From: Platerodrilus igneus
Lineage: Eukaryota; Arthropoda; Insecta; Coleoptera; Lycidae
Direction of reading: 5' to 3'
DNA length: 64,000 nt
NCBI GenBank assembly: GCA_036346225.1
Contig: JARFIW010001469.1
Location: 10,386,001-10,450,000, forward strand
The notes under the pieces are model-generated. The model searched no databases. It saw only the letters and a list, made by a program, of their open reading frames with translations, and was not told the DNA's origin. Positions 23,501 to 38,500 of the stretch are shown here, one piece after another (the first letter of the stretch is position 1; each line of letters opens with the position of its first letter). A program made the translations under genes and the position numbers.

Positions 23501-26500
23501 TGCATAGGTCAATTGTTTCTGGAATACTTATTTAAAATATATAATGACAACCACAATCACATTTTTGAGTATGTAACTGGCAACACTGTTTACAATCTTT
23601 ACAGGTGACATTTGTAGCGGTCATTACAATGTTTTGCCGTCAAACGAAGTATAATGATCGGTTATTTTCAATTAAGTATTAGTAGTGATTTAAACTGTTA
23701 TAGAAATTGTTACATTTATGCTAAAATAGCCATCGAATTTTAACTGGTTTTATTCTAGTCAGTTTTTAAATTTCTACCTTTTGAGCCGTTGCAAATGTTT
23801 TAATTAAAAATTAAAAAGTTTGGTAGATTGTAGTGTGATAAAATATCGTGGAAGTGAAGGTCACTAAAAAGTTACAGAATGTCGGTGAACTTTTTAAAAG
23901 TGAAATTATTAAGTCAGCTTGAACAAAAACTCATCCAGCTAAAATGTGGTGTATGTACTGACTTATTTTTAAATATTTGTGTGCACCACAAAATATATTA
24001 TTTAAATAAGTATGAAACTTATAAATCATTCTGTTTTGAACTCTTTTAAAACCATAAAAAAAGAATTAATAAAACTTTAAATAATTGTTTCTTTAGACCT
24101 TTTAACCAAATTAATACGATTTCAAAATTTACTCCTAAGACAATGCCTTGGCAGTAAATATGTGATGCCTGTAGATAAGAATTTTATAAGCAAAACAAAT
24201 TTGACATTGAAAACTATGAAGAAGAACCTACTAGCAATTGTCAAGATATTAGTGACAATGAGAATATATTGAGTAAAGAAACGACTTTAGAAGAAATAAA
24301 TACATCTGTAGCAGAGATTGGAGAATCTCAATTAAAATTCCATAAAGGTTTTTTCCATTGCAAATGGTAAAAGGAAATTAGAGTCTGCTTATTCTACCTT
24401 AAAAACCAAAGTAAGCAAAGCTTTAGCAATGGATTTGTTCCCAAAAAAGGAAGGAAAAATATCAAGATATTCAAGAAAATTGTTAATTTAATTAAGAAAC
24501 ACCCATTAATCACCGTAAAAGAATTAAACTGTACTCTTGCTCCGGCATAATGGAGTAAAAAAGTTTCAGAAAAATTTTGTATTACTGAATATGCAGTTTG
24601 TAAAGCATGATAATTACTGAAAGAAAAAGGTATTATTGCTTTACCTGTCCTAAGTAAAGGGAAATACTAGACAAAAAACAGTTGATTTGGTTAAAAATTT
24701 GCATCAAAATGATTATTCTTGTATCATGCCAGGTAAGAAAGATAAAATTAGCATATTATAATCCTTTTTTATTATCTTTGTCTACTTAAAACTAGTTTTA
24801 ATTTTAAAAGAACAAGATGTGTTTTTTTTTTAAATTTTTAGACATGCATTGTGTTCAGTCTCTTTGTCGCACTTTGCATGGTTAATGTTAAGTTATTTAA
24901 ATTTGTAGTCGTAAATCTAATAGTAAAACTGTCATCCCTTGTTCCCTTATATCCTGCCATAAAAATTCCTTCTGCATCTGTGAATAAGTTGGACTAAGAG
25001 TAGTGAACAAACACTTTCTTATGGATATTGAAGCAGAACGGTCGTCGGTTTCTTCCTTCAGTACCGTAAGTTAGTCAAGTGCTGCAGACTTTCGTTGTTA
25101 AACCCCTAAAAACCTCAGTGCAAGTGTAACGTAACATAGACTCAATTCGCATACAGTCCACTTGGTTGAAAGAATAGGAACTGCAGCTTAGAAAAACAAA
25201 ACACCGCGGAGGTAAGTCGATTTATAAATTTATAAGACCCCCCGCGCGTGAACAAAATTGGCCTTCATCACCGGATCTTTAATTAAATAATTAGTTCCTA
25301 TCCTTTAAGCTCCTTATATTTAAATTTATAAAATTGGTTACACAGAAAAGAACATCTTGCTTACACATTTAATGCTAGTAACATTTGGTCATAACGGTAG
25401 ATTTTACAATACATTCCTTATCCTTTGTGGCAAAGATTAGGGTCGTCCTCATGGGTATCTTTTTATGTAAACTATTTATGAGGGTTATTGTATCCTAAAG
25501 CTTTACCTTATTTGTCACTTCAAGTTGGAGCAACCATTCGGGTTCATGCAACTTGTATAACAAAGGGGTTATTGGTATTTATTTGAAACGTTAAAAGCTT
25601 TGTCAGGCCAGCACTGTAGTTAGTTACATTTTTCTATTAATAATTTAATTTCGTAGATGAATTAGTAATTTAGCGTATTTGAGTCACGCATTGTTTTTAC
25701 ATTAATTTTTATTGTTGTTCATTAATCATTATGGTTATATCAATTGATAAAGCTATTCTTGAAGCTAAATTTGTAGTTAAAAGGTTGGATCACATATACA
25801 GTAAGATCAACCAACCGGAAAACGTATCGATTGCTTTGATTAGAGTGTCGATTAAAAGTGTCGAACAGATTGAAACGCTTTTCAAATCTTTTTGCAAGGA
25901 TATTTTCTTTGATGAAGAAAGTGAACAATTGGATGAATTCTCGGCCCTTAGGGTGAAAATCGATGATTATCTATTAAATATTCGTATTATCGCTGAACAA
26001 TGCGAATTAGATCGGGTAGAAAATAAGCCAAAGGTGGAAAATTTGAATAATTCTTTTTCGTCGAATTGTGGAGGAATTCGCTTGAAACATCTTTCAGTCC
26101 CACGCTTCTCCGGACGAATTTCAGATTTTGAGAGTTACAATGCAATGTATAAGCGGTTGATTCACGATAATATCGGTTTGTCCCCTGTGGAAAAATTTTG
26201 CCATCTCGTTGATACATTAGATGAGTCGTCGCGTGGCTTGATAAAACACTTGCCATTAAATGATTATGCATACGAGGAAGCCTATAAAATCATTACTAAT
26301 CGTTTTCAGTCCAAGAGGTTATTACTTTCAACATATTTTAATGCTCTCGAAAAATGCCCTAAGGTCAGTTCCTCAGACTCGCATGCGGAACTCCGGCAAT
26401 TAATTAGTTGTTTTGATGAAAATATATTCGCGTTAAGGCAGATGGAAATAGATTTATTAGATTTCATGTTGTTTAATCTGTTATCGAAAAATTAGATACA

Positions 26501-29500
26501 AACATTTTAAAGCGTTTTGAATTAGGAAATAATGACGAAATTCCTTCGTTTAAAGATTTAAGGTCGTACATTGAAAACAATGTAAAGTGTTGGAAATCAA
26601 TGACATTGCTTCAGGAACATGCTTAAAGGCTCGAGATTCCGTTAAAGAAAGAGAAAAAGAAGGTTTGTTAGCACTTGCTAAAATTTCTTTAGTTGGTACC
26701 ACCAATGATGTTAAAAATTGTAGTTTCTGTCAAGCTGTGCATCCTATTTATAGATGTAAGCAGTTCTCGATAAAACCCTCAAGAAAGATTTGAGGTGGTA
26801 AAGCTTAAAATCTTTGTATCAAATGCTTGAATACTTCACATTCGATGAAAAATTGTACGTTAGATTGGTCGTGTAGAAAATGTCATCAGTCGCACAATTC
26901 GTTGCTTCACTTCGATAAACAAGAAAATCGGTGTCGCCACGCCGACAAACCCATCGTCAAAGGTCAGCGTCTCTTCGGAGAGCGGCGCCTAGACTTACTT
27001 CTACTAGTAGACCTAGTGAAGACAATCTGTCGCGTCGGTTGTGCATGAACAACCTGCCACTAGCTCGTTGATTTCGACATCATTAGAACACACAACCACG
27101 CTGTTAGCTACGGCAATGGTGTCGGTGCTTGATTATACAGGAACATTGCAATCTGTTCGTGTAATATTAGATACGGATCCATGGAAAGTTTTATGACTGA
27201 AAGGTGCCGTCAGAAATTAGGTTTAAGGAAACGGAGAGCCAATGTCACTGTTCAAGGACTTCGCTTGAATTCGTCGTTGGTGTCTGGTGCACTATCGTGT
27301 GTAGTCAGTCCCTCGAGCACGGTCTCCAGCATATGGAATTGATTGTTATATTTTACCGAACATTTGTAATCAATTACCTTCGTCATCGATAGGGGTCAAG
27401 GAATGGTCGCATACTCGAGGTTTGGCCTTAGCTGATCCTAATTTTAATGTTCCTGGTAAAATTGACATGCTACTCGGAGCGGAAATCTTTGCTCAGGTTT
27501 TGTTGAACGAGTCTCGTTGGGGTGTCGCTAACGAGCCAGTTGCTATTAAAACAACCTTTGGTTGGGTTTTAACGGGAAAGGTCGTTTCCCCGAATAGTTC
27601 TATTACGTCGTTGTGTGCTTTCGTTGAACCCTTAGACAGTGACATTCGTCGATTTTGGGAATTAGAAAATATTCCCTTCAAAAAACACATTTTTTCCTGA
27701 AGAAGAAAGGTGTGAAAATCAATTTGTGGAAAATTATAGACGTAACAAGGACGGTCGTTTTGTAGTGTCCTTGCCCTTTAAAATTTCGGAACCCTCATTT
27801 GTGGGTACGAGATCAATTTGTATTAAAAGATTTTTGTCGTTAGAACGTCGTTTGTTAAAAAATCCTGAATTGTATTCAGATTATAAAAAATTTATGGAGG
27901 ATTATTTGACAAGCGGTCACATGGTTCAAGTGAAATCGCCTGAAAATTCGTCGGGTTATGATAAAATGTATTACATTCCCCATCATGCTGTACATAAGCG
28001 GGATAGCACTACCACCAAATTGCGGGTGGTTTTCGATGCTTTGTGTCAGGATCAATCTGGAAAGGCGTTAAATGATAGCTTGGCAATTGGTCCTGCTTTG
28101 CAAAATGACATTGCAGTTTTGTTATTGCACTTTCGTGTACATCCTATCGTAATTACAGCTGACATTAAACAAATGTATCGGCAGATTTTGGTTAAAGATA
28201 CTCATCGTAATTATCAACGTATCGTCTGGAGATTTTCTCCGTCAGATCCTATTATGGACTTTAAATTAAATACTGTAACTTATGGAGTTTCGTCGTCGCC
28301 TTTTTTGGCCTTGCGTACTGTTCAAGAATTGGCAAGGTTAGAATCAATTAATTTTCCTTTCGCGTCATCGGTATTGGCGAATGATACCTATGTTGATGAC
28401 TTAGTCACTGGATGTAATTCGATTGAAGCCGCTAATCAATTAATTGGTGAATTGAATAGTATTTGCTCTAGTGATGGTTTTCAATTAAGAAAATGCAGTA
28501 GTAATTGCCCGGAAGTGATGTCCAACTTGAGGGAGTCCCTGTCCAGTTCGGACGCAATTACATTTCAGGATAAAGATAGTGGTTCAATAAAAATTTTGGG
28601 CCTTTCGTGGCGTGCTCTTACAGATGCATTTTTATACAACTTAGACGTTGAAGAGCGCACTTGCACTAAGCGTAATATTTTGTCGGATATCGCAAAAATT
28701 TTTGATCCTCTCGGGTTGATAGCACCTGTAGTACTGTTCGCTAAACGTTTAGGTCAAGATCTTTGGCTATTAGGTCTCGGGTGGGACCAAGAGCCTCCAT
28801 TGAAGTCATACAAAATGGAAACATTTTTGGGTGAATTGCCAGCGGTTTCGAATATTGAGATTTCGCGTCGCATCGTATGTCATAATGTTAAAGGGTGGAG
28901 TTGCATGGATTCTGTGATGCTTCTGAAGCCGGGTATGCAGCTGTCATCTATTTCCGTTTGTTCGATCTAGAAGGTAATATTACCATGTCATTAGTATGCG
29001 CAAAATCGAAGGTTGCTCCTACTAATCGCGTTTCATTGCCCCGTCTCGAATTGTGTGCTGCCGTACTCTTGGCAGATTTAGTAGATTCGTCAAAATACTT
29101 ATAAAGATATTTTATCATTTAGTAATATTTTCGCGTGGTCAGATTCTACTGTTGTTTTGTTTTGGATTCGGTCTTCCTTGCATAAGTGGAAGACATTCGT
29201 TAGCAATCGTATTTCGCATATTCAAGAACGTATTCCTCCATCTTCGTGGTTTCATGTTAAGTCCCAGGATAACCCTGCGGATTGTGTCTCACGTGGACTT
29301 TTGGCTTCAGAGTTGGTTCATCATCCATTATGGTGGACAGGACCTTCCTGGTTAGTGCGTCGTAGCGAAGAATGGCCAGTAACATCGCTGCCAAAACTTA
29401 TCGATTCATCTCAGATGGACGTCGAATATCGTACTCTGTCGTTAACAGTCGTTATGTCTGACAATTTCTTAGATATGTTGTTGGATAAAATTTCAAAACT

Positions 29501-32500
29501 GCAGAAAATTTGTAGGATTTTACATGTATTCGTCATTTCATTCGTAATGTTCAATGTCCAGATTTGCGTTCAAAATATTCTGATAGTTTGTCTCTAGCTC
29601 AACAGCAAGAGGCTATACAGTTATTGATTAAAAGAGTTCAAACAAATGTTTTTTTCCAAGACATTGCTAATATTAAAACTGGAAAACTTGTTAGTAAACA
29701 ACTTCGTAGCCTTAGTCCGTTTCTAGATAGTCGTGATTTGTTGAGGGTGGGCGGTCGCCTACGTATTTCTGACTTGTCGCATGATGCAAAATTTCCAATT
29801 TTGCTTCCTCGGTCGCATCGGTTGACTGAAATTATTATCTTAGATTGCCATGAAGGATATTTACATGCTGGTAGGGACGGTATCTTTCGGATACCTACCA
29901 TCAAGACAGCCCAAGGGTTAGTTAAACGTCCTCTGGTGAAACTATGTTTACTGCCAGTTACTTGATATTTAATGGTATGTACACATATATTCACTTATAT
30001 AAGTTTGTCGGTTAGGTTTCTTAGTTAATAGCTCTAATTAGTTTTAAATATAAAATAAGTTAGTTCATACTTATTTTGGTGGGCGGGATGTTCGGTCTCT
30101 TTGTCGCACGTTGCGTGGTTAATGTTAAGTTATTTAAATTTGTAGTCGTAAATCTAATAGTAAAACTGTCATCCCTTGTTCCCTTATATCCTGCCATAAA
30201 AATTCCTTCTGCATCTGTGAATAAGTTGGACTAAGAGTAGTGAACAAACACTTTCTTATGGATATTGAAGCAGAATGGTCGTCGGTTTCTTCGTTCAATA
30301 CCGTAAGTTAGTCAAGTGCCGCAGACTTTCGTTGTTAAACCCCTAAAAACCTCAGTGCAAGTGTAACGTAACATAGACTCAATTCGCATACAGTCCACTT
30401 GGTTGAAAGAATAGGAACTGCAGCTTAGAAAAACAAAACACTGCGGAGGTAAGTCGATTTATAAATTTATAAGACCCCCCCGCACGTGAACACATTGGTT
30501 AATATCTATTTAGTACTATACTATGAATATTTAGTTATTTGTACCTGGTTTATTGTTTGTTGAACTCTGTAATCACAACTGGACGTCTGTAATGTTGTAT
30601 TTTATACCTCGGTGTGCTACAGCTGTGGTACGTGGATGGTTTCTACAGGGTGAGACAGCTCTCCTAAAATCTCTTGAAATTTTTGTCACTTTGTACAGCG
30701 TTGGATAGCTTTTATATCTGAGAGCTAACAGTTTCTCTGACGTAACTAACTACTGTTAAAGTTATTTAGCTTAGATACATAGGTTGAAATTAACATCAGT
30801 TCATGACAATTAAGTCCAAATCAATCGATTAACGTTTATTACACTTCTTGGCACTTATTAGAACAAAACATTATATAATTCATGGAACACGTAATCACAA
30901 CCCATATAATAAATAGGAAGGCATCACCCTCTCTATCTTTTGGTTATTATTATTAAATCTATGTCCCTACAAATTAGCAATTTAATTATCTGAAATTTCT
31001 CATTGTTAATATAGCTCTTAACTGTATACTAAAATTCAATCATCATTCACCAAATCTATATTAATTTTCAGCCTTTCTATAATTTAACATAACCATATAA
31101 AATGATTCTCTTTAGATATACAAGTTTTCCTTGTTTGATTTATAGACTTCTTGTTTCTCTTTACATTAGGCCTGAGGTCTTTTTCAACCCAAATAAAGCA
31201 GCTCTAAATCCTTCAAATATCCTTCCTTCAATCTCTATGCAATCTCAGTCTTCAGTTCTTAGGTTCTATACTTGAATTCCGATTATGCGATTTTTATTTA
31301 TTCTTTAACTGCACTCTGACTATTTAATGTAGCATTTAGTACACCACGTATGTCTTTAACTCATATCGTCTACATCTAGTCTTTACCCGTTCAATGTGTG
31401 AAACTATATTAAGTACAGATCCCCTTTCGGTTGACTTCTTATGTTTATACCTTTGATCATGTGACTTATTTCACCAATCAGAATACTAGTCGCTTTCGTT
31501 AATTTACATGTGCTCTGGGCTTAGAACAATTTAATCTGTTTTTGTTTTTGCCATCATTGATGGAATCTTATTTTAAATTTAAATTTCAGTTATTTTAGAC
31601 AATTTGGTGTTGCTATCTATTCATATTCTTTACAAATATTTCATAATGTTGTAACGTGCATTTTTATAGCTTAAACATTTTACGCTTTTTCCCAATACGT
31701 AAATACATTTCTGCAATTACTATTTCTATATTTTATATTTACTAACTCGTTGGCGATTGCGTCGTATTATAATTGAGTGGATTGCATCGTTCTTGTCTTG
31801 CCGTTCGTATAAATTTTGTTGCTTATGTGGATATACAAGTCTAGATAAGAGACGATAAGAGGTTGTAATAGCAACGAGTTGATATAAAACAGATGAGCAG
31901 TTGTAGTTTGTTCTTGGTTCCTATATATTATTTACGTTGAAAATACTGTTTCTTTTGCTTTGACAATAGTGAGAATTAATGCGGTATCAATTTTCAAATT
32001 GTTCATGAACAAGCGCGGCACGATTTTAATTGTTTTTCTTGTGAAATAAAAGTTGTATATTAACTGTAGAACATGGAGTGCTAATTCCGATGGAAGTAGT
32101 ATGGTTTATAGGTGAACGTGTTATGTCGATGCACGTGTGTTTTTAAGGACATTTGACGGACGGTTTTAGTGCTTACGTGTGCCTTACTAATTGTTGTTTT
32201 TGTTGAGTTTGTTGGAAATAAAAGTGGTAGAACTTGTTAAACTCGACCTGCACGCGTGTTTTACGGAACATTTGACGGAATTACTTTAGTGATACACGTG
32301 CTTTACTCATTGTGTTTTTTTTTGTTGGTGCTTTGTCTTTTGATATTTAAACTGTGTGTGCGATCTAGTTTTGCGGTTCTTTTTTTTTATCAGAGTAGTG
32401 CATACTTTGGATTATCCAAATACAGTTGATACTGTAGTTTCTGAATTTTCTAACCCCAAAGAATCTAAAATAGATCATTGCTTGTGCAAATTTCGTTATT

Positions 32501-35500
32501 TGCGAAATATAACAGATTACCGGTTTACAAAGGTATTGGTTGAAGTTTCTCCCTGCTTTGGATGTTTATGAAAATAATATGCATTTGGTCCCAGTTGAAA
32601 TTAAACTAGTGCTACAAAATATTTCGAAATTATTGTCTCAGGAAATAGAATTAACAAGAAATTTATCAATGCTACATAGTTCCGTCGTGTGATAAGGTCT
32701 GCTGCTAACCCCAGTGAAATACGTAGGTGTGATTAGGGTTACGTGTGATAAGTTCCATCAACGCCCTCACAGTCAAGGGTGAAGTGCTTCGTTAGTGCCG
32801 GACATCGTGAATCCCACACCTCAATTGCAAGGAAGCGTTACTGAAGGACCTTTTTGTAAGTTGAACTTTTTCCTACTTGTTATTACTTTAAATATCTATC
32901 CGTTTGTTTTGCCATATCTTTGTCGTTCTGATACCTTTTACAATCGAATTGCCTGCTATTAAGAAACAAAAAAAAAAACAAAAAAAAATCAATACTACTG
33001 GATTACTCATATCAATTGTGTCTTACCCATTTATCTTTTGTTAACATTTTGTCTGATTTATGTTTAATTGGTGTTGAGGAAACGTTTCTGCTACTCCCCA
33101 ATATTACCTCACTTTGTACTAAAAATTTTTTGTATTGCTTTTACCGTTGTTATATTATATAGATTATCCAAACAGTTTTTTTTACATTCTACAAAGTACT
33201 GAACAATCTATGCTCGATCAGCATGCTATACTTTTTCTTTATTTCAGGTTTGCAGGACTAATTTTTTGTATTGCAGGTATTGTTACTAATTCCTTACAGC
33301 CGCGTACATTAGATGTTGGTCTGCTTTCTACAACCCCTAATCTCCGATTGAGCCCGGTCATTTCTTTGATTTTCTTTATGTTACGCACGGCTACGAGCCA
33401 ACGTAGCATAAATTTGGCGCCCAATGTGGCTGCCCCGAATAACGTAACATAAATTTTTGGCGCCCAACGCGATCCTCGAAATTAATTTTTTCTTCTTCTT
33501 GTTTGAACTGGATTTTGTTTAGTATTTAGATATTTCGTTAATTTAGTTTCTCTATCGAACAAGCCTAATAATTCGTTTTGGTGTCTTTAAATATTTGGGT
33601 GTTTGTTGATTCTGTAGTAATGGGGGACTATTGGAAATTAAAAGTTGATCATTTACATGAAGCTGAACTCAAATATGAAGTCGGTTCTCGTGGGTTCGAT
33701 GCAAAGATACCTGTATCCGAACTTCGTAAATCCTTTAGGAATATTTTGAAAATGGAATCTTCTGAAACTCTAAGTCCACTTAAATCTGGTATCGATTTTC
33801 AGACTGATAATAAAGCCGTGACTGAAGGTTTAACTGAATTAACTACGAAGAGTAAAGATTTTAATGGTGATATTTCAACTGCCGACGGCAAACGTATTCT
33901 TAGCCTTGCTATGCATCTCAAAGAGAGAATCCAACGCATGAATGTTACTTCTGACGCTGAAACAGTAATACATCGAAAGTTGTTGCTATGTGTTAGTAAT
34001 TTACGCAGTGATTGCGATAGATTATACCGTCGCTTTAGACGTTCTTCCACTTCACCTAGGGTACCACTTGTTTCTACGGCTACTATTAATCCGACTATTA
34101 CTGATACTGAGGATAATCTTACTTCTGCTGAATCTTCAGATGAATTACCTATACCTATATCTATTTCTAAATCAATTGCTACGTCTGGTTATGGACAGCT
34201 GGTGTCTAAATGGGACTTAAAATTTTCGGGTGATGACCGTATGTCTTTAAATGCATTTCTATTACGCGTAGACGAATTATGCTCGGTACGCAACGTTTCT
34301 GCTTCTCAACTATTTTCTTCGGCATCAGACTTACTTTCGGGAAAAGCTTTAATTTTATTCAGAGCGCATAGAAAATCCCTAACTAATTGGCAAGATGTTA
34401 TTCGACTATTAAGGGAAGAATTTCAACCTGTTAATTACAACGAAAAACTTTTAGAGGAAATAAAGCAACGTAGCTACGATGGAAAATTTATTTGCTCGTC
34501 TAACAATCTCTCTCTCTGAACCACAGAAACTTAAATTATTTTACCAAATCTTACCCCTTTCTACCAAACCAAATTAGCTTTGCTTGATCTGAATACTATT
34601 ACGGAACTTTTGCGTGTAGGTCGCAGACTAGAACAGCGCAAAATACAAGCCGATAATTTCAAGTCTCCTCCTGCTCTGAACTTTTCTCAACTCCTATAGC
34701 CTGACTTAGCTTATACAGGTTCTGTGGTCCGCAGCAAACTTACTTCTGCTTATGTCCCTCCCCATTCTGGTGTTACTACTTCGAAAACACTAGCACCTGG
34801 TGCAAGTGATGATCCTAAAAATATTTCTAATTCTTCCGTTACTTGTTGGAACTGTGGCCAACGAGGACACAAGTCTCCTTCCTGTACTAAACCTCAAATA
34901 CCTCATTGCTATGGTTGTGGCAAACCTAATGTTACCCGTACCAATTGTACGAGTTGTAACAAGAATTTAAACTACCGATCGAGTCGCTAAGCCGAGAAAC
35001 CGGCCCGATTCCTTCTACAGTTGTCTCGGTACCTATTATTTCCTCAGAAAATCCTTTCTCTGGTCTTGATGGCCGATCTAAATATGTTCTGGATTTTATT
35101 TTAGCTAGTTCTCGTGAGGACGACAGACCTTATCTTACTGTTACTATTTTCGACATCGAATTTAAGGGCTTGCTTGATTCTGGCGCTTCTCGTACTATTA
35201 TTGGTGGTCCTGGTTGGGATATCCTCTATTCTCTTTCTTTGCCTTTGTCCCAAACGGAGATCCACAGCTGTACGGTAGCCAATGGTCAAGCTTGTGACAT
35301 TCTCGGGTCACTTACTTTACCTATGTCGGTTGAAAATAAAACTATTCTTCTTGACGTCCTAGTCGTTCCTTCTATTTCGCAGTCTCTGATCTTAGGCATT
35401 GACTATTGGAAATCTATGGGTGTTGTCCCAGATTTTAGAACGTGTCAATGGACTTTCGGTTCTTCTTCTACTGTCTCGATCAGTCAGATCAATGCTCTTT

Positions 35501-38500
35501 CCGATCTGTCGATCATGCAACAATCCGAATTGTCTCGTATAGTCCAACAGATGTTTCCTAAAGATGATACTTTACCTTTGGGCTGTACTAATCTCATTGA
35601 ACATCAGATCCGTACTACATCTAGTCCTATCAAGCAACGATATTATCCCATGTCCCCTACGGTACTTCGACATGTCAATCAAGCTCTGGATGAGATGCTA
35701 GAAAGTGGTGTTGTAGAACCATCTAATAGCGCTTGGTCTAGCCCTATTGTTATGGTGCCTAAGAAAGATGGCACATATCGTTTCTGCATCGATTTTAGAA
35801 AGGTCAATGATGTTACAGAAAAGATGCCTATCCCTTCCTTATATTTCTACGATTCTAGACCGTCTTAGAGACGCAAAATTCTTAACTAGTTTGGACATTC
35901 GCTCTGCTTATTGGCAAATACCTCTTTCTTCTAATTCTAAAGCAATTACTGCATTTACGGTGCCTGGTAGAGGTTTATACCAGTTTACTAAAATGCCATT
36001 TGGTCTTCATAATTCTCCAGCGACATTTCAGCGACTTATAGATCGTGTGCTTGGTGCTGATCTCGAACCTTTCTGTTTTGCATACTTAGATGATGTGATC
36101 ATCGCTACCCCTACTTTCGAACAACATTTGGTGGTACTACAGAAAGTGCTTTTTCGCTTAAATTTTGCAGGTCTTACTCTTCGCAGAGATAAATGCATTA
36201 TATGCCGACTGGAACTCCGTTATCTGGGATACGTAGTAAATCGTCATGGACTCCATGCCGACCCAGAAAAATTTTCGGCCATTCTTAATCTTCCTCCTCC
36301 TACTACTGTAACTGAAGTACGACACATATTTGGTATGTGCTCGTGGTATCGTCGCTTTATCCCAAATTTTTCTGCTCTTACTGCTCCAATTACTGCCTTG
36401 ACTAAGAAAAATTCTAAATTGGATTGGTTCTCGGAATGTCAGCAGGCGTTTAAGCTGCTGAAAGAACACTTGGTAACGGCTCCAGTGATGAGTTGTCCTG
36501 TTTTTCTTTGCCCTTTACTATACAGACTGATGCCTCTGATTTTGGCCTGGGTGCTGTGCTGACTCAACAACAGGGTGATGACGAAAAAGTCATTAGCTAC
36601 ATTAGCTGTTCTCTTAAAAAGGCGGAACGCAACTATAGCGCCACCGAAAAAGAATGTCTTGGTGTTATATGGGCAATTGAGAAATTTCGTCCCTATATCG
36701 AGGGTTCTCACTTTACTGTGATCACGGATCACCACTCGCTTATCTGGCTGAATAATCTACAAAGCTCCAACGGTCGTTTAGCTCGTTGGTCTGTACGACT
36801 TCAACAATATAACTTCACCATCGTACATCGTAAAGGTAAAGAAAACATCGTCCCCGATGCCTTATCTCGCTCAGTACCTAAAATTGACTTAATTGATGAC
36901 TTTCCTAAATCTTCTATTACTCTGCCAATTTTGGATCCTTGGTATCTTAAGCTACGGACTCGTGTTAATTCCAATCCTAAACTATACAGTAACTGGCATG
37001 TGGAAAACGAATTGCTATACAAACATGTAAAATCTAGACAGTCTTTGCTCCAACCTCCTCAAGACGATTGGAAGTTAGTAGTTCCCAGCGAACAACGGAA
37101 TAGGGTTCTATACGAAAATCATGATCTACCTACTTCAGGTCACCCTGGTGTCCACAAAACTGTCTCAAAAATTTCCATGCGTTACTATTGGCCTAAACTT
37201 AGAGCCGCTGTTGCTCCATACGTCCGTTGTTGTAAAATTTGCTCTGCACACAAAGTCGAACAAAAGAAACCTCCTGGCTTTATGTCTCCTCGTCCTATGT
37301 ACTGATTTTGTCGGACCTCTTCCTAGATCCTCTAAAGGTAATTCTTTCATTTTAGTTGTTGCCGATTGTTTTACAAAATATGCTTGTTTCTTTCCTCTAC
37401 GTGCGTCTATGGCCGCTGTTGTTGCTCGAACCATTGAGGAAAATATTTTTCTGGTGTATGGTACTCCTCAGTATCTAATTGCGGACAATGGTGTACAATT
37501 TCGTAGTAATATTTTCACTAAACTCTGTGATTCTTATCGAACAAAAATTCTGTTTAATGCTTGCTATCATCCTCAGGCGAATCCGGCCGAACGTATTAAT
37601 ATAGTCCTGAAAACTATGATTTCTTCTTACGTTTCTGATAATCAACGTCGGTGGGACGTTAATTTAGCAAAAATTGGTTGCGCTATTCGAACCCTTAAAC
37701 ATGAGGTTATTGGTTACTCCCCCGTATTTTGCTCTATATGGTCATGAACATGTTCTCTATGGCGATCATTTTGGAAAACCTCTTGATCCTGATGATGTTC
37801 TTATGGATCCCGAACGTCCTATTCCTCCTACTGACTTAGTCAAATGTGAGTCACTTCGTGAAGAAATTTCGAAACGCCTTTCCTTAGCATACAAGAAAAA
37901 TGCTAAACACTACGATCTTCGTCGTCGTCCCTTAACTTTATCTCCTGGCGATCGCGTGTGGAAACGCAATTATGTTCTTTCGGATGCTACTCGCTACTTC
38001 AATGCTAAACTTGCTCCCAAATATGTGGGTCCCTTTACTATTAGAACTAAACTTTCTCCGTGGACCTATATCTTAGCGGATGATTCTGGTAACGATCTGG
38101 GTACTTGGCATATTAAGGACCTCAAACCCGATAAAACTTTAGACCCTCCAGACATTGATCCTGAACCTCCGGATCCTAAAGGGCTCCCTACGGCCGATTC
38201 TATTTTGACCCCTACGTGTCGCTATCCCTAATGACTTGTAATTTTTTTGGCTTATTGGTCTTGTGTTTTCTCTGATAAGCTTGTGTCCGAAAACACTGGC
38301 GCCCATTTCGTATTCCTATTCATCTTTTTGTAGCTAGCCCATCCCGTGACTTTTCTTCTGGCTAGTTCCACCATTTGTTCACTATTTGACTATTATAGTC
38401 GCTTGCTACATCCATTCCTTGAGGTAGGCTTCAGATCTATTTTCTTTTCCTTTAGGTATTTTGACTTGGTCGCTTTTGTAGGTCTGTTAGCCATACTTTG

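Larger units (their letters stand above)
24852..30492 (+). mobile_element. BEL/Pao LTR retrotransposon, complete ends, integrase core deleted
   Basis: A 5641-bp element with matching LTRs (TGTTC...GAACA), a perfect 5-bp target duplication, gag, zinc knuckles, protease region, reverse transcriptase and RNase H. A polypurine tract (ggtgggcggga, 30078-30088) directly precedes the 3' LTR. By eye the LTRs differ at about 9 positions over 403 bp, so the insertion is fairly recent. The catalytic part of integrase is missing and several frameshifts are present, so it cannot move by itself. It lies in sense orientation within the host intron. Confidence 0.93.

Noticed and set aside
33239..33424. 61-codon minus-strand frame repeated at 40567-40755
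   Set aside because: It lies in both gypsy LTRs simply because they are copies, and it has no recognisable domain.
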